Source: Gnetum montanum (taxonomy: Eukaryota; Streptophyta; Gnetopsida; Gnetales; Gnetaceae). Taken from it: a stretch of DNA of 64,000 nucleotides. Under the pieces are notes generated by a model, which worked only from the letters and a program-made list of their open reading frames with translations, ran no database searches and was not told the origin of the DNA. Location of the stretch: positions 7,048-71,047 of the forward strand of contig MNCI01010805.1 in assembly GCA_015680685.1 (NCBI GenBank). The letters run 5' to 3'. The translations under genes were made by a program, and so were the position numbers. Below, one piece after another: positions 1 to 11,863 of the stretch (position 1 is its first letter; the number at the start of each line of letters is the position of its first letter).

Positions 1-1380
1 CTTTGTTCTTTTTTCTTTTTTCTCATTTTTTTCTTCTTTTCTTTAGTTTTTTTTTATTTTTATTTTTTATTTTTATTTTGGTCGTTTTGAAAGAGCTTTC
101 TTTTAGTGTCATGCTTGTGTATGAGCACTTGCATTTTGCATCATGTACTATGTATTGTGTTTTGCATCGCAACTGCTCAAAGAGCTACAGTGTGCAATAG
201 TATATCAAGAGTTTTGAGGCAAGTAGAATGTATCAAGGGGATATAATTGAATAGGCTAAGGGGAGCATGATGGGGAAATAGGGGATGCATCGAGAGTCAG
301 GAATGTACTTATGAACGAATTGATTAACCCAGTTATGTGCATCAGGAAGAATGTGATACCTTGTCATCACGATGAAGTGCATCCATGTATGAACACCTCA
401 AGAGTGTCATCCTACAAACACAACTCCAAGAAGACAAGAAAAAAAAACACAAATGAAACGGTCAACTAAGCACTTTAAACAAGGAGATGGAGCCACAGAA
501 TCATGAACGGAAATTTTCAACGCAGACAAAATTATGAACAACATTAGCCTCATTAGTATCCATGAGACAAATCATGCAGCAAGTCTTTTTGGAACAGGAA
601 TAGCCAACTACAGCAACAGATCTTTTCAAGTTTTGCCTGGTCATTGATGATGTCACCAGTTTATAGTCTTAGTGGACTATTGTAGATTAGTTTCACGTCA
701 TAACCCCTTGGATGATGCTAGTTTAGCGTCGTAGTAGATGATGCATTGCTAATTTATAATCATAGCAGACTGTGAAGAGGCAAACTAGTTTATAGTCTTA
801 GTGGACTCTGGATGCTAGTTTCATGTCATAGCAGACAGATGTAGCAGTTTAGTGTCATACCGGACAAAGCTTTGTGATATCAGTTTTAAGTCATGATGCC
901 AGGACTATTCTGTGGTATCAGTTTTAAGTCATGATGCCAAGACTACTCTGTGGTATTAGTTTTAAGTCATGATGCCAAGACTATTCTGTGCCAGTTTATA
1001 GTCATAGTGGACTGATGCTTACCTTGCTTATGTAAAGTGTGATGCTGCATGCATGGTTATGCTATGTATCTGCAAGATCCTGTAAAAAAAATCAACTAGA
1101 AAGAAAACAACGTCAAGCGACACCATGTTGTACATAGAGTTGGAATGTATGAATGAAAGAAAAGCAATGTATAAAAGTGATAGTTTTAGGCCGTTCTGGG
1201 CCGTAAGCTAGTTTAAGGCCTTTTTGGGCCATGTGTTTTTGTAGTTTTATGTTTTTATGTTTGATGTTTTTCAAATGCAATGTGTAAACTGAGTTGATGA
1301 ATGTGTAAACAAAGCAAAATGTGTGATCTAAGTGAGCGGGAAAAATGTAAACGCATAGGCTAGTGCAATGTAAAAAAAAG
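1..1380 (-). other. Non-coding 3' region of element A
   Basis: No supported gene. A T-rich run (1-80) is followed by about 230 bases (roughly 190-450) that align by eye with 57225-57480 of element C, the stretch just inside C's 3' LTR. Next come diverged tandem repeats, then near 1190-1235 two copies of an AGTTTAAGGCC motif that also occurs at 61985-62040, in C between the 5' LTR and RT. The ORFs that can be drawn here are shadows. RT through integrase should lie between these landmarks and is absent. Confidence 0.7.
640..1020. repeat. Diverged tandem repeats in the 3' region of element A
   Basis: Units of roughly 38 bases alternate between an AGTTTATAGTCTTAGTGGACT type and a GTATCAGTTTTAAGTCATGATGCCAGGACT type. 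At least three consecutive copies of the second type lie at about 875-985. The same two unit types occur at 57660-58370 in element C, where they are more numerous. Tandem repeats downstream of integrase are a known feature of plant Tat elements and can seed satellite DNA. Confidence 0.75.
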
Positions 1381-2172
1381 TCAAAAATGCATGTTAGAGG
1401 GGTAGGCAGAAGGCAAGCAAGCATCAAGCACATTTTTAGCCAAGGGAGAGTCTTGGTCATGTAGTTGCTTCCTAACTAGGCATGGATTAGGGAGTATGCA
1501 AGGTTTAGGATCCTCTAGGGGGTTGTTAACTTCAACCACTCGTTTGGGTGTGTTAGCCTTAAGCGTTGCGCTGGTTGTCGTAGGTGTACCATTAAGAAAC
1601 TCTTCTTCCAAAACTTGCACTATGTTTATGTCGTGGACAGTCGAAGAGGAAACATTATCACCATGGATGATAACTTGACCACCTTCGTATGGAAGGTGGA
1701 TTTCTTGGTGGATGGGAGAGGAGATGGCCCTTAGTTGAGCTAGCCAAGGCTTGTCTAGAATCATGTTGAAACCTGGCATCTCCTCTATGATAGTGAAATC
1801 TGTACTAGTGGGGAATTTCTCTCCCACTACAAAGGCTAAGTTGATTGTACCCTTGACTGTGACATGTGATCCATTGAAGAATTTTAGACATGTGGTTTTG
1901 ATTGGCCTAATTTCATCTACCAGGCCTAGCTTGTCGATGATGGAGTACAGGACTACGTTCATTGCTGTACCATCGTCAACATGCACTTTGCAGATGGTGC
2001 ACTGCCCAACACGAATGCTAATGGATAGTGGAGCTATAGTGACTTCCCCTCGTTTGGGGTTGACTTTAACTACATCATCACGAAAGGCTAAGGTTGTTGA
2101 ACCCAATTCTTGTGGTATGAGAGGAAGCATTGTTGCATGGATGGATGCCTCATTTACAGGGATGTCCTCCAT
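1381..2172 (-). pseudogene. Retropepsin-like aspartic protease of element A
   Basis: An open frame of 263 codons starting at an ATG on the minus strand. The retropepsin active site is visible as VDDGT at residues 65-69 (D-D-G in place of the usual D-T/S-G), and the flap/C-terminal hallmark appears as MILDKPWLAQL around residue 137, matching the plant gypsy ILGRPWL motif. In this family the protease matures the Gag-Pol polyprotein inside virus-like particles. The frame ends at 1381 with no RT after it, so it is either a gag-pro-only derivative or a truncated pol. Upstream gag lies in other frames. It is the least damaged ORF in element A. Confidence 0.75.
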
Positions 2173-2193
2173 AACAAGAATGAAGGCTAAGAC

Positions 2194-5105
2194 CTAGGCC
2201 AATGCTTGGCAGTGAGTAGGTGAGATCCTGACCAGGTCGTATAAGCTAAATGTTGTGCTCTTTTGCTTGAGCGTTTGCTTTACTTGGGTTAGTGTAGCTA
2301 CAAAGTCCTTGTCATTAGCCATTGTGTTGGCTTTGACTTCTTCTATGAAGCTTGAGAGACAAACCTCTTGGGAGGGGGACTTAGGCTTGGCTTGCTTGGG
2401 GGTAGGGGCCCTAGTGTTCAGTTGTTGTTTGCTAGTTGTGGCCTTTTCTTTGGCCATGGGAGTTGTGAGGTGCTCATTTGTCCTCTTGCATTCCCATTTG
2501 GTGGGCCTACCTAGGTTGCTAGTGGGGTTAACCCTTGGAGGAGGAGGGATCAAGATGTTGCCCACTATTGGGCTTCAAGTAGGTGAGGGGCCATCTCGTT
2601 GTGGCACTCTTATGATGAAAGGTTGCTTAGCAGTTTTTGTTGCTACGTCATGCCAGTTTAATGTCTTAGCAAACGAGTCATGCTAGTTTAACGTCTTAGC
2701 AGACGAACGTTGTGGAACCTTGACCAAAAAGGATGTTGTGGGTGCCTGGGGTGGCACCTTGATAACAAAGGGAGGCCTCTTATTTGTGGAGGCTAGGGGA
2801 ATCCTTGCCTTTCTGGGAGGCACATGGATCACAAAAGGTTGTTACACAAGTTTGGGATTGCCACCTATGCTAATTGAGTTTATGACATAGGAGGCATCTT
2901 CTGCGTTGGATTGACTTGCCGTGTCAATCACTAGTTGTCCTTGTTCTATCATTCCCTGTAGGTCATCTTGCAAGGCATGATAGTTGTCTGTACTATGATC
3001 AACCATTTGATGGTAATGACAGTATTGGTCCAATTTAAAATGTTGTGGGATCAAAGGTTCATTTGGTACTGCTAAGGTGGGGTTCCTTAGTAGCTCGCAG
3101 TACCTGTCATGTTTTTGGCGAGTAATCTCCAACACATGTTTGTGTTGGATTTGCCCAGCTATAAAGAGTTGCTCCAATAGTTGAGAGGGTTACATCAGTA
3201 GTGGTGTATACTTTGAGTGGTCCTTGCGCTGAAAGTTGGGCCTTGGGGTGGCCCCTGCCGATGTAGGTGAGTTGGTGCCAAAGTTGGCAGCTTTGTTAGC
3301 TGGGGCTTTAGGTTGCTTAGCTTTTGGGCCCCAATTGGTTGCTTTTTTGATTGCAGCTACTGTTTCCTCGGTTGTATTTTACTTGCGAGTATGTTGGTTT
3401 TTGTAGGCCACATAAGCTGGGTCATTGCTAGCTTGCAATGCTTCCTCTATGTCCTTAATTTGTATGAATGCCTGACTCAAACTACGGGGTTTTAGATAAT
3501 AAAGCTTTGATTTAATGAAGTCATTTTTAGCTGCCTTAAGGATGGTAAGCAAATATGTTTCAAGAATAGGTTTATGAAGTTCATTCAGGGTGGCACTCCA
3601 TCTTTAGATAAATTTCTATGTTAGCTTTAAAGGCACTTGTTTAATTTAAATCAAGCTATCTAACGTGGCTTTAGGTTTTAGATTTTATTTGAAACGGGTG
3701 ACAAACTGGTGCAAAAAATCCTCCAGAGATGATATAGAGCTACGGGGTAAGGCTCGGTACCAGTCTAAGGCTTTTCCTATTAAGGACATAGCAAACACAT
3801 GCAGAATTACATGGGGCCATGCCTGAAGCAAAAGACTTTCGATTCAAAATGTCACTAGGTGGGCATTTGGGTCTCCCTCTCCATTGCACTTAGTCAACTG
3901 AGGTAACGAGACTCCCTTTGACAAGGTTAAGGGTAGAACTAAGGGGTCAATTGGGTAATCTTGATAGAAATCTAGTACCTTGACTTCCTCATTGTTCAAA
4001 GTTTTAAGGCATTTTAATTCCTCTACCAAGGACTGCATCATTTTTTGTGTGTCTGCCCATTCTTGGGTGGTAGGCAAACTAGTGGATTCAGCGGATTGTG
4101 GATAATAATGATTTAATTGTTGTATTGTTTATGGAAAGATAGGTTGTTGGGCTAATGTTTAATGTGGTGGGACAACATTCGAGGCTAAGATTATGGGATG
4201 TGGTACACTATAATGAGTAGACGGGTTTTGCTGAACAGTTGGTGGGACCCACTGCCCAGTCACAGGCTGTGAAGTGATCATTGGTGCTTGTTGGATTTGC
4301 ACTTGAGGTACATAATGGATGGACGTGGAAGCAGGTATGACTGATGGCATTCCAATCACTTGAGGTCGAAAAGTCATTCCTGCATTAGTCTGTTGGGATT
4401 GTGTTTGCTATGGTATGATGGAAGTAGATGCATTAGTTTGAATGTTGGACTTGGAGAAGATGGGAATGGGAATGGCTACTTCCCATAAGGAAGCTCATGG
4501 TGGAAATATTGTTTCTTCCAGGAACGGTTGAAACAGTGGGTTTGTATGGGCATGGGGCTAATGGTATGGTATGATTCTCCATGTCTAGATTGGGCTACAA
4601 AGTCATCTTCTTCATATTGTGGCTCTATGGGAGGTAGCTGTAAGGCTTGACTTCTAGCCATGAGAAGTTGGGATATGAGTCTATGATGGTGTTCAGAGAG
4701 CGAGATTATGTCAAATGCTCAAGGGATGAACTCATGACCTCCCTTGTGGATAAGTTCATAGTCTCGCTTTGCTTCCCTTTCCGTACGGTCAATAGGTAGG
4801 TTGGCTTGGATTTTGACACATATGAAGTTGTACTGTTCGAGTGTAAGAGTGGCATAGGTAGGGTCTTTGCCCTGTATCCTAAGCGACTGGCATGTAGGGC
4901 CTTGAGGGTTTACTTGTTCAATGACAGTTATGGGTTCCGTAGCAATCATAGGGTTCAAAGTTTCAGCAATTGGTAGTGCTACTGGGTTGATTTGGAAGGA
5001 TTCCATGACAAACGTGAGTAGACTGGGCTGGATGAGTGGGGATGGATTGTAAGCAGTTGCACCGTGACTAGCATGACACAAACACAGCGTGACCAAACTG
5101 ATCAA
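2194..5105 (-). pseudogene. Degraded gag of element A
   Basis: Gag is spread over several minus-strand frames: 5105-4719, 4661-4476, 4377-4159, 4077-3844, 3177-2842 and 2565-2194, with stops and frameshifts between. The 3177-2842 piece has a YCHYH...H motif (C-x2-H-x4-H) followed by an ALQDDLQGMIEQG helix, the zinc-box arrangement of plant Tat gag. The 4077-3844 piece ends in CNGEGDPNAHLVTF, a typical capsid start (GDP-x2-H). The likely start is the ATG opening MESFQINPV near 5008. The fourth ligand of the zinc box is Y rather than C. Function in life would be capsid assembly; no intact product is possible here. Confidence 0.7.
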
Positions 5106-5824
5106 ACCATAGCGTGACCAACAAGGACAAGCTCAGCTTGACCAACAGGAATAAGAGACTCAGAGGATAAGATGAAAAAGTTTTGACAGGTAGCATGATG
5201 GACATTTTAACAAACAACAAGCAAGTTGGCCCTCCTTCTAGCATCAAAAACTGTATTGTCCTAAATTGTCGATGTGAGACTAGAAGGGAAACAGACACCG
5301 AAAGATCGTCGAGTAGCCACAGCTGACCCTACCTTCGCCCGAGGGCAAGCCGGAAAAGTAAACGAAGGCAGTGTGCCTTGGATGGTCTCCACGTAAATTA
5401 GCCAAGGACTTCCCCGAACATAAGCTATGGCTAGCACTGGGGTTATCATAAACAATGTCTTAAAACATGTAAATGCACATAAAATGTAAACATGAGCCAT
5501 AAGACGTAAATGTAAACGTAAGGCATAAACAAGACGTAAAATAAATTGAACGTAAACTGAATGTAAGAAAAAATGTAAACTGAACGTAAAAATAGAACAT
5601 GAAACAAAAAATGGAAATAATGTATTGCTTAGAAAAGATGTGCATCGGTCAAAACATAGCTGCGTGTAGATGGCAAGTTGAACACCTAGCCCCGGGATGA
5701 TATAACATGATAATGTGATGATGTGATGTGATGAATGTGAAAAATGCTTGGATGCCAACAGTCAGGTGTGCCGAGCACCCAAAGATTGCAGGTTCTGTCC
5801 TCTCTCAAAATTTCCAAAGATTTG

Positions 5825-6254
5825 TGTTGGATAGTTGTGCACAAGTTGGATTTTTGTCGGATAGTTGGATGTGTGTTGGATAGTTGTGCATGAGTTGGAT
5901 TTGTGTTGGATATTTGTGCACGAGTTGGATGTGTGTTGGCGAGAGTTGGATGTGTGTCGGATAGTTGGATGTGTGTTGGATAGTTGTGCACGAGTTGGAT
6001 TTTTGTCAGATAGTTGTGCATGAGTTGGATGTATGTTGGATAGTTGGATGTTTGTTGTATAGTTATGCACGAGTTGGATTTGTGTTGGATAGTTGTGCAC
6101 GAGATGGATGCGTGTTGGCGAGAGTTGAATGTGTGTTGGATAGTTGTGCACGAGTTGGATTTGTGTCAGATAGTTGTGCACAAGTTGGATGTGTGTTGGC
6201 GAGAGTTGGATGTGTGTTAAATAGTTGTGCACGAGTTGGATGTGTGTTGGCAAG
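5825..6254. repeat. Tandem GTTGGAT/GTGCAC array inside the LTR of A
   Basis: About a dozen imperfect copies of a unit of roughly 25-45 bases built from GTGTGTTGGATAGTTG and TGCACGAGTTGGAT, with occasional GGCGAGAGTTGGAT variants. Most copies contain the palindrome GTGCAC or a one-base variant. The array lies in the part of the LTR that corresponds to the GTATACGCTGGG arrays of element C, so it is probably part of the U3 regulatory region. Confidence 0.8.
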
Positions 6255-6424
6255 CTACATTCTTGATCAAGTACATTGCATTTTACAATTTATGGGTTAT
6301 TCAAGCCCATGAAAGTACATTTAATATAGACATGAGGGCCTAACTATCCCACAAATGAATATTTACAATGAAATGTACAAGGAAAATTCGACCCGTCTTG
6401 CTTAAAACTTCTTTGTCCCTGAGT

Positions 6425-6640
6425 TTTTGGAATTTTGTAAAAGTTGAGAATTTTTTGGAATTTTCTGGAATTTTCTGGTGCTGAGAATTTTCTAGGAGTT
6501 GCTGACTCTAAGAACTTTCTAGAATTTTCTGATGCTGAGAATTTTCTGAAATTTTCTGGAATTTTCTGATGCTAAGAATTTTTTGAAATTTTTTGATGCT
6601 AAGAATTTTCTAGAATTTTTTAGAATTTTTTGAAAGTTGA
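6425..6640. repeat. AATTTTCTGGAATTTTCT short repeats in the LTR of A
   Basis: Repeated GAATTTTCTGGAATTTTCT and GATGCTGAGAATTTTCT segments in an AT-rich stretch. No coding potential. Downstream (6640-7090) come scattered AGCGTGACC and TCACGCT motifs, which also occur just outside the LTR at 5070-5140. This is internal LTR repeat structure of element A. Confidence 0.65.
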
Positions 6641-7146
6641 TCACACTGGACTCACGCTGCTAGCGTGACCTAGGCATCAGTGGCAAAAATGAGCATTTTT
6701 GGAGCTGAAATCTAAAGTTTTAGAGGCTGAAACTTGGAGAAATCATTAATGGACCTTGAGAGTGACTTGTCCCTTTAAAATCAGATTATTTTGATGTTGT
6801 TTTGAGACTCTGAAAGTTGGTCACACTTAGCATGACTACCCAGCGTGACCTGCAAAAAACTGTGTAGTCTGGCTTAAAATCTGGACTTCTGAATGTTGAG
6901 ACTTGGAGTGGACATTAGTAGCTCTTGAGGATGGCTTGCACCCTCAGATTTGGACCACTTTTTATTTGATTTTGAAACTATTGGAGCTGCTCACGCTAAG
7001 GGCAAGCTAGCTTAATAGTGTGATCAAGCTGGCTTGAGCAACCTGGACTTGAGTTTCATGCCTTAGTCAAATTTTGCCTCCTGAATGCTTGAAAGGGCTT
7101 GAGTTGTTCTTATTTCAAAGTGTTAGGCCAAAATTAGTGATGTTTA

Positions 7147-8594
7147 AAACACTACAGCCATTAATTTCTTTTCCGTAGTTGTGTAGTTGAGTTGTGCACC
7201 AATGATACTCTTATTGGCACAGTGGATGTAATAAGGTCGTTTTTGTTCATCTAATTGTGTCAGTATAACTCCTAAGGCATAATTAGATGTGTTGGTCATG
7301 ATATGGAACGACCTAGACCAGTCAGGGGCTTGTAGCATGGGAGTTTCCACAAGCCTCTATTTGAGAGTTTGGAATGCTCGTTCACATTCCCTGGTCCATT
7401 TGAATGGTGCATCTTTTTTCGTTAGTTCCACGAATGGCTTGGCAATTTTGGAAAACTTCTCGATAAATCTCCTGTAGTAGCCAATGTGTCCAAGGAATGA
7501 CCAAATTTCTTTGACAGTTTCTGGTTGTCGGGTAATTCCTTGGATAACTTTAATTTTTTTCGGATCCACCTCTATTCCTGATTGTGAAATTTTATGGCCC
7601 AGTACTACGCCCTCTTGAACCATCAAATGGCTCTTCTACCAGTTGAGCTTTAGATTGGTTTCAACACATCGTTTCAAGACTTGATCTAACTGATCGAGGG
7701 CTTGATCAAAGCTTGTCCCATAAGTGGAGAAGTCGTCCATAAAGACTTCTACTCCGTTACCTATTTGCTGTTGAAATATCCTTAAAACTAATCATTGGAA
7801 TGTGGCAGGGGCATTGCACAAGCCAAAAGGCATTTGTTTGTATGCAAACGTTCCCCAAGGACTGGTGAACGTTGTTTTGGCTTGTTCTTCTGGTACGATT
7901 TGTATTTGGTTGTACACACTATACCCATCCAGAAAACTATAATAGTGATGCCCTGCTATAGTGTCTAAGAATTGGTCAACAAATGGCAATGGGAAGTGAT
8001 CTTTGAATGTTGCCATATTCAATAGCCTAAAGTCTAGACATACCCTCCATTTGCCTCCTTTTTTGGTACAATTACAAGAGGACTAACCCACTCGCTATCA
8101 GCAATGGGGTAAATGAACCCAGCCTTGAGAAGTTGCTCTATCTCCTCTTTCACTATTTGTTTTGACTTCAGGTTCAATCGCCTCTGCAGTTGCTTGCAAG
8201 GCTTCATGGAGGGGTCCGTGTAAATCCTATGCTAGCATATCCTAGGATCGATTCTAGTTAATTTAGGGTATGACCAGGCAAAGGCTATTGACCACTTATT
8301 TATCACCTTCAGCAAACTATCCTTTTGCTTGGGGACGAGCTTTGCATTGATGATTACTGGTTTTTCATTTTTAATGGTCATGTATTCCAAACCGGTGGGC
8401 AATAGTTTTAAATCTAGGGGCTCTTGTTTAAACTTCTCAAGAATCTCTAACTTCCCCCAATTAATGTTTTCAGGGTTAAGGGCTGGAAGTTGGCCACGGA
8501 CCTGCTCAAGTGCATCCATGCTTTCAACGGAAGTACTCATTATTCCCTCAGTCAGTTCCATGCATGTCATTGAATTGTTCTCTTGGTTAGCCAT
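7147..8594 (-). pseudogene. Reverse transcriptase and truncated RNase H of element B
   Basis: Pieces in changing frames: 8594-8232 (linker and RT start, ending WSYPKLTRIDPRIC), 8022-7792 (HFPLPFVDQ, FLDGYS, then MPFGLCNAPATFQ), about 7790-7627 (FMDD catalytic box region, codons for VEVFMDDFST near 7745) and 7626-7357 (thumb/connection, SFLGHIGYYRRFI). 7350-7147 is the RNase H start (LNYTTTEK), cut after AVVF by element A. These motifs are the Athila RT signature. Frameshifts and stops rule out an active enzyme. In life it would copy element RNA into DNA in the particle. Confidence 0.85.
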
Positions 8595-8693
8595 TAGCCA
8601 CTGGGTGTTTTCTTGTCATGTGGCTGCTACATATAGGCACTTTTGTATATCGATGTCTTGTGCACACTGATTACATGCAAGCAATGTTAAACT

Positions 8694-9395
8694 CTACATT
8701 ATCCATGATTTCTGCACGCAATGGCACGCTGTGTCACTATATGCAATGCATGGAACTTTCTTCTTCTCAATCTTTTCAAAGGTATTTTTCTTGGATATTT
8801 CTAGGGAAAGATTGCAAATTTCTAGGCGCGTGTCTACTATGCTCAACCATGCCCTTCCCATTATTATTGGGAAGTCCCCTTTGTCATTGTTTATTTGTAT
8901 CACCAAGAAATCAGCTGAGTATGACCAACCACCTACGGTGGTGACAATGTCCTCAACCTATCCCAAAGGAACAGTGATGAACTGGTCAGCCAGCTCTAAG
9001 CGAATATTGCTCTTCTTGAGTGGAGGTAGGTTCTGGGTCTTATACAATTCTTGTGAAATTAAGTTGACTCCAGAGCCTGAGTGAAGAAAAGCCTTATGAG
9101 GTTCATTCCCAGCGACTTGGAGATAAATTAGGAGGCTTCCCAGATCAGAGAATTTCTTGGGAAGGTGGCCTAACTTAATCCAGTTGGTAACGGTATGTGT
9201 TAACATAACTGTATGCATTGGCCTCAATTTCTGGGTTGAAGGGGATCCCAAAATCTTATTTGGTATGGAGGTGTTTAGAGGTTCAACCACTTGTGAGGAC
9301 AAGGGCTTGGTTGGATTATTGGTCCTAAAGAAAGGTCTTTTTGGCATATAATTGTTAGAACCAACTGAGAATTGAGGATTGGGTGCCCTCTTCAT
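8694..9395 (-). pseudogene. Aspartic protease of element B with a mutated active site
   Basis: Two minus-strand frames: 9395-8958 (LVAGNEPHKA-type lead, active site, LELADQFITVPLG) and 8906-8694 (ending of the fold, FPIIMGRAWLS). The active-site loop reads FLHSGSGVNLIS where sibling element D reads LLDSGSGVNLIS, so the catalytic Asp is a His in B. The frame changes near 8950 inside the domain. It would not be active as a protease. Confidence 0.78.
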
Positions 9396-9602
9396 ATCGA
9401 GTTGTTGCGATTGAGTGGGAATTACCTTGGGCCTTGTTGGAGCGGTTGGTGGTGGAGCTACCGGTGTAAGAGATGCAAATGGATTTGGAGGATAGTATGG
9501 GCATGGGACGTCTCTCGGAGAAGGAGTCCTAAAATACTCCTAAACTTAGTAGTAACGTGGTGGGGTTATGTGACCCATAGAATCATTTGGAGAAATCAGC
9601 TG

Positions 9603-11720
9603 CTACACATAATAGCTGTAAGGATCAAGTTGCCGGTAAGGGTATTGATGTTTCGGCGGTGGCATCCCCCATGAATGTGGGTATTGCCACTGCTGATGTT
9701 GTCTGATAGGTTGTGGTGGAGTTCCACTTGGATAGTACATTAATGGTTGGTGGAACTGTCTTGGGTTATCTTGAGGATAAGGTAACCTTCGAGGTGTCTG
9801 CCATTTGTTGAGTCTTGGGTTAAGTGCATACACCCTAGACTCTTGTAGATGTGAGATGATTGGACAACATCCCTTAGGATGGTCATAGTGGCAGAGCTCA
9901 CATCCACCATCATCATCTGTGTCTGAATCCACAACCTCATCCAAGATAGTAATTTTCCCTTTACCCTTGTTATGTGTAGGGCCTGAATCTCTCCGCTTTG
10001 TCTTGTTCTTGTCACTACTTCATTCCTCCTTAGACTCTTCCACAATTGTCAAGACAGTTTCAAGTCTGGAGTCTAAGGAATCCCATAATTGATCCACCTT
10101 AGCCAATACTTCTATTGTTAGTTTTTGAATCAGCAAGGTTTTTCTATTCACCAACTCTTCGAGTGGTGACTCATCCTCTTCATCGCAAAATTTCACTCCC
10201 TTCTTTCGAAGAGAGGAATCATAGTTATATTCTTCCGCACTCTCTCTTTTTCGTAGCTCACCTTCTTCTTTGGCTACTTGCTCCAACAAGCGATGTATTT
10301 CATTGGTTCTAAGTTCTGATAGTCTCCTTTGGGCATAAGTCCCAAGGGTTCTCCTAGTCTCATGCCTTAGCCCATCTATGATGTGGGGAAGTTGGTCCTG
10401 TTGTGCGTAACCATGGCCTAGGCAATGATGTAACAATGCGTAGTAGTGGCCCATGGCAGCATCCAAGGGCTCATGAGTACCTTGCTTCCATCCTTGGATC
10501 TGCTTACGTAAGTTAGACACTCTGGAGTACGTTTGATATTTATTGTTGAAGAGTTCTAACATCATACTCCACCTCCTGATGGTTTCTGGTTCTAAGGACC
10601 AGTACCAACTCTCTACTTCCTTAATGAGTGTCTTGGAAAACAACTTTAGTTTCTACCACTCTTTTTCTATGTTTTGCAAGGCACAGGCATCATGGAATGC
10701 CTGTAAATGATGTTGCAGATCAGCGTTGTATCCCCCTTCAAAATGTGGGATATTGTTCATGTCTAAATGCTTGATCTGACTATCTTTTAAATGCCTTGTT
10801 GGCATCCTAACTGCCTCCATTATGTTTAGCATACTTCGGGTGGCAAGTAGGGGTTCATCATGATCATCTCTTTTATGACACCTGTGATGTCTTTGTTGTT
10901 CCCTACTTTCCCTTCGTTCATGCCATTGTCCTCTCTCTCGACTCTCTCATCAAGGTCTCTCATTTTGCCTACCTCTATCCTCACCGTTATGCTCTCTATG
11001 ACTGCACCCAGAGGTAGAAGGAGAGGGTGAATGATGTGAAGAAGGGGAAGAAGAAAGAGAACCATCGCCATGATGATGTTTCCTACCTTCTCTTCTGTGG
11101 CTTCAACCTCGATCATGATGATGATCTAAGTGCCCATCCTTGTTATATGTTGTTGTTCCCTCAGTGAACAGCTAGTGTTCACAAGGATCAGAACCAGGGT
11201 TGTTTATCATGGATCGTAGGTTTTGATACCCCACCTCCTCATTATTGTTAGGAGGGGGAACATCTTTTGATAGCGAACCCATTATAAGTGGTTCACCATC
11301 TCCTATTTCACTTAGGACGTGCAGGACCTCTTTGCCCTTCAATAGTGTATGTTGGCTCTCCTGCCTTGAGTCCCTCATACATTGTAAAGTTTTGGGATGG
11401 TAATCCCTCATGTCAAAATTTTCCGCAACGTATTCAGCATATAATTCTGTAATGCTAATCTGTGCCAAAGCATGGAGAAGCATGTTTGGGACTACCCAAT
11501 CTGGAGGTAACACGATGTTACCTTGCAAGTCTCTCCAGTGTATCTGTTCATCTTGATGGAAGATAAAATTCAAATTAGGAATATACTCATCAGGATGAGT
11601 ATATTCCACCCTATATTGTTGAGGAACTGGCAGATCTAGGTTATGCATTTTAGACTGCCAATTGTTCTTTGTATGATCCCTAGGTGGTGAGTTGCTCTTG
11701 TGAGAAGAAGAAGAAGACAT
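9603..11720 (-). pseudogene. gag of element B
   Basis: Starts at ATG 11720 (MSSSSSHKSNSPPRD), the same start as element D at 44466. Pieces: 11720-11172, 11116-10826 (frameshifted Arg/Ser-rich linker), 10643-10020 (capsid: WKQGTHEPLDAAMGHYYALL, helical C-terminal part) and 9944-9603. The last piece carries a zinc knuckle reading CELCHYDHPKGC (C-x2-C-x3-H-x3-C), shorter than the usual C-x2-C-x4-H-x4-C, followed by a Pro/Tyr/Gln-rich tail. The 10643 and 9944 pieces are in one frame broken by a single stop near 10020. Gag builds the particle shell and packages RNA. Confidence 0.8.
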
Positions 11721-11844
11721 TGTGTCTTATCGGTGTGCTAATTAACCGTTATAATTTTTTCTTATTTAATTAACCCTAAGGTTCGTTTAAGCTCCCAACA
11801 ATGTGAATGATGTCCTATGTTCTATTCAGCGCACAAACACTTAG

Positions 11845-11862
11845 TCCCCGACAACAGCGCCT
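11845..11862 (-). other. Primer binding site of element B (tRNA-Asp-like)
   Basis: On the minus strand, two to three bases after the 5' LTR end, the sequence reads GGCGCTGTTGTCGGGGA. It differs at a few positions from TGGCGCCGTTGCCGGGGA, the tRNA-Asp primer site typical of Athila elements. First-strand cDNA synthesis would start here. Confidence 0.75.
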
Positions 11863-11863
11863 A

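Larger units (their letters stand above)
1..7146 (-). mobile_element. Tat-lineage Ty3/gypsy element A, partial, gag-protease only
   Basis: Read on the minus strand, the order is 5' LTR (7146 to 5252), gag remnants (5105 to 2194), protease (2172 to 1381), then a non-coding 3' region running off the window at base 1. The 3' LTR must lie to the left of the window. The gag H/C-box and the retropepsin resemble the Tat group, and the LTR start and the 3' region match element C (55098-63644). No RT, RNase H or integrase is present: protease is followed directly by the 3' region. The right LTR end interrupts the RNase H of element B at 7146/7147, so A inserted into B. All frames carry stops or frameshifts. 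Confidence 0.82.
5252..7146 (-). repeat. 5' LTR of element A
   Basis: The left part (5252 onward, TGTATTGTCC) aligns with the LTR starts of element C at 55098 and 62063, including a shared CCCTACCTTCGCC/TTGAGGGCAAG block near 5328. The right end (GATGTTTA) matches the C ends (GTGTTTCA), so the terminal CA has decayed to TA. The length is about 1.9 kb, longer than C's LTRs because of internal repeat arrays at 5825-6254 and 6425-6640. The ORFs reported within it, rich in Asn-Tyr-Pro-Thr or poly-Phe, come from the repeats and are not genes. Confidence 0.72.

Noticed and set aside
5686-6312. ORFs on both strands with Asn-Tyr-Pro-Thr-His or Val-Gly-Cys-Val-Leu repeats
   Set aside because: They are translations of the GTTGGAT/GTGCAC tandem array in the LTR of A, open in several frames at once and without family resemblance.
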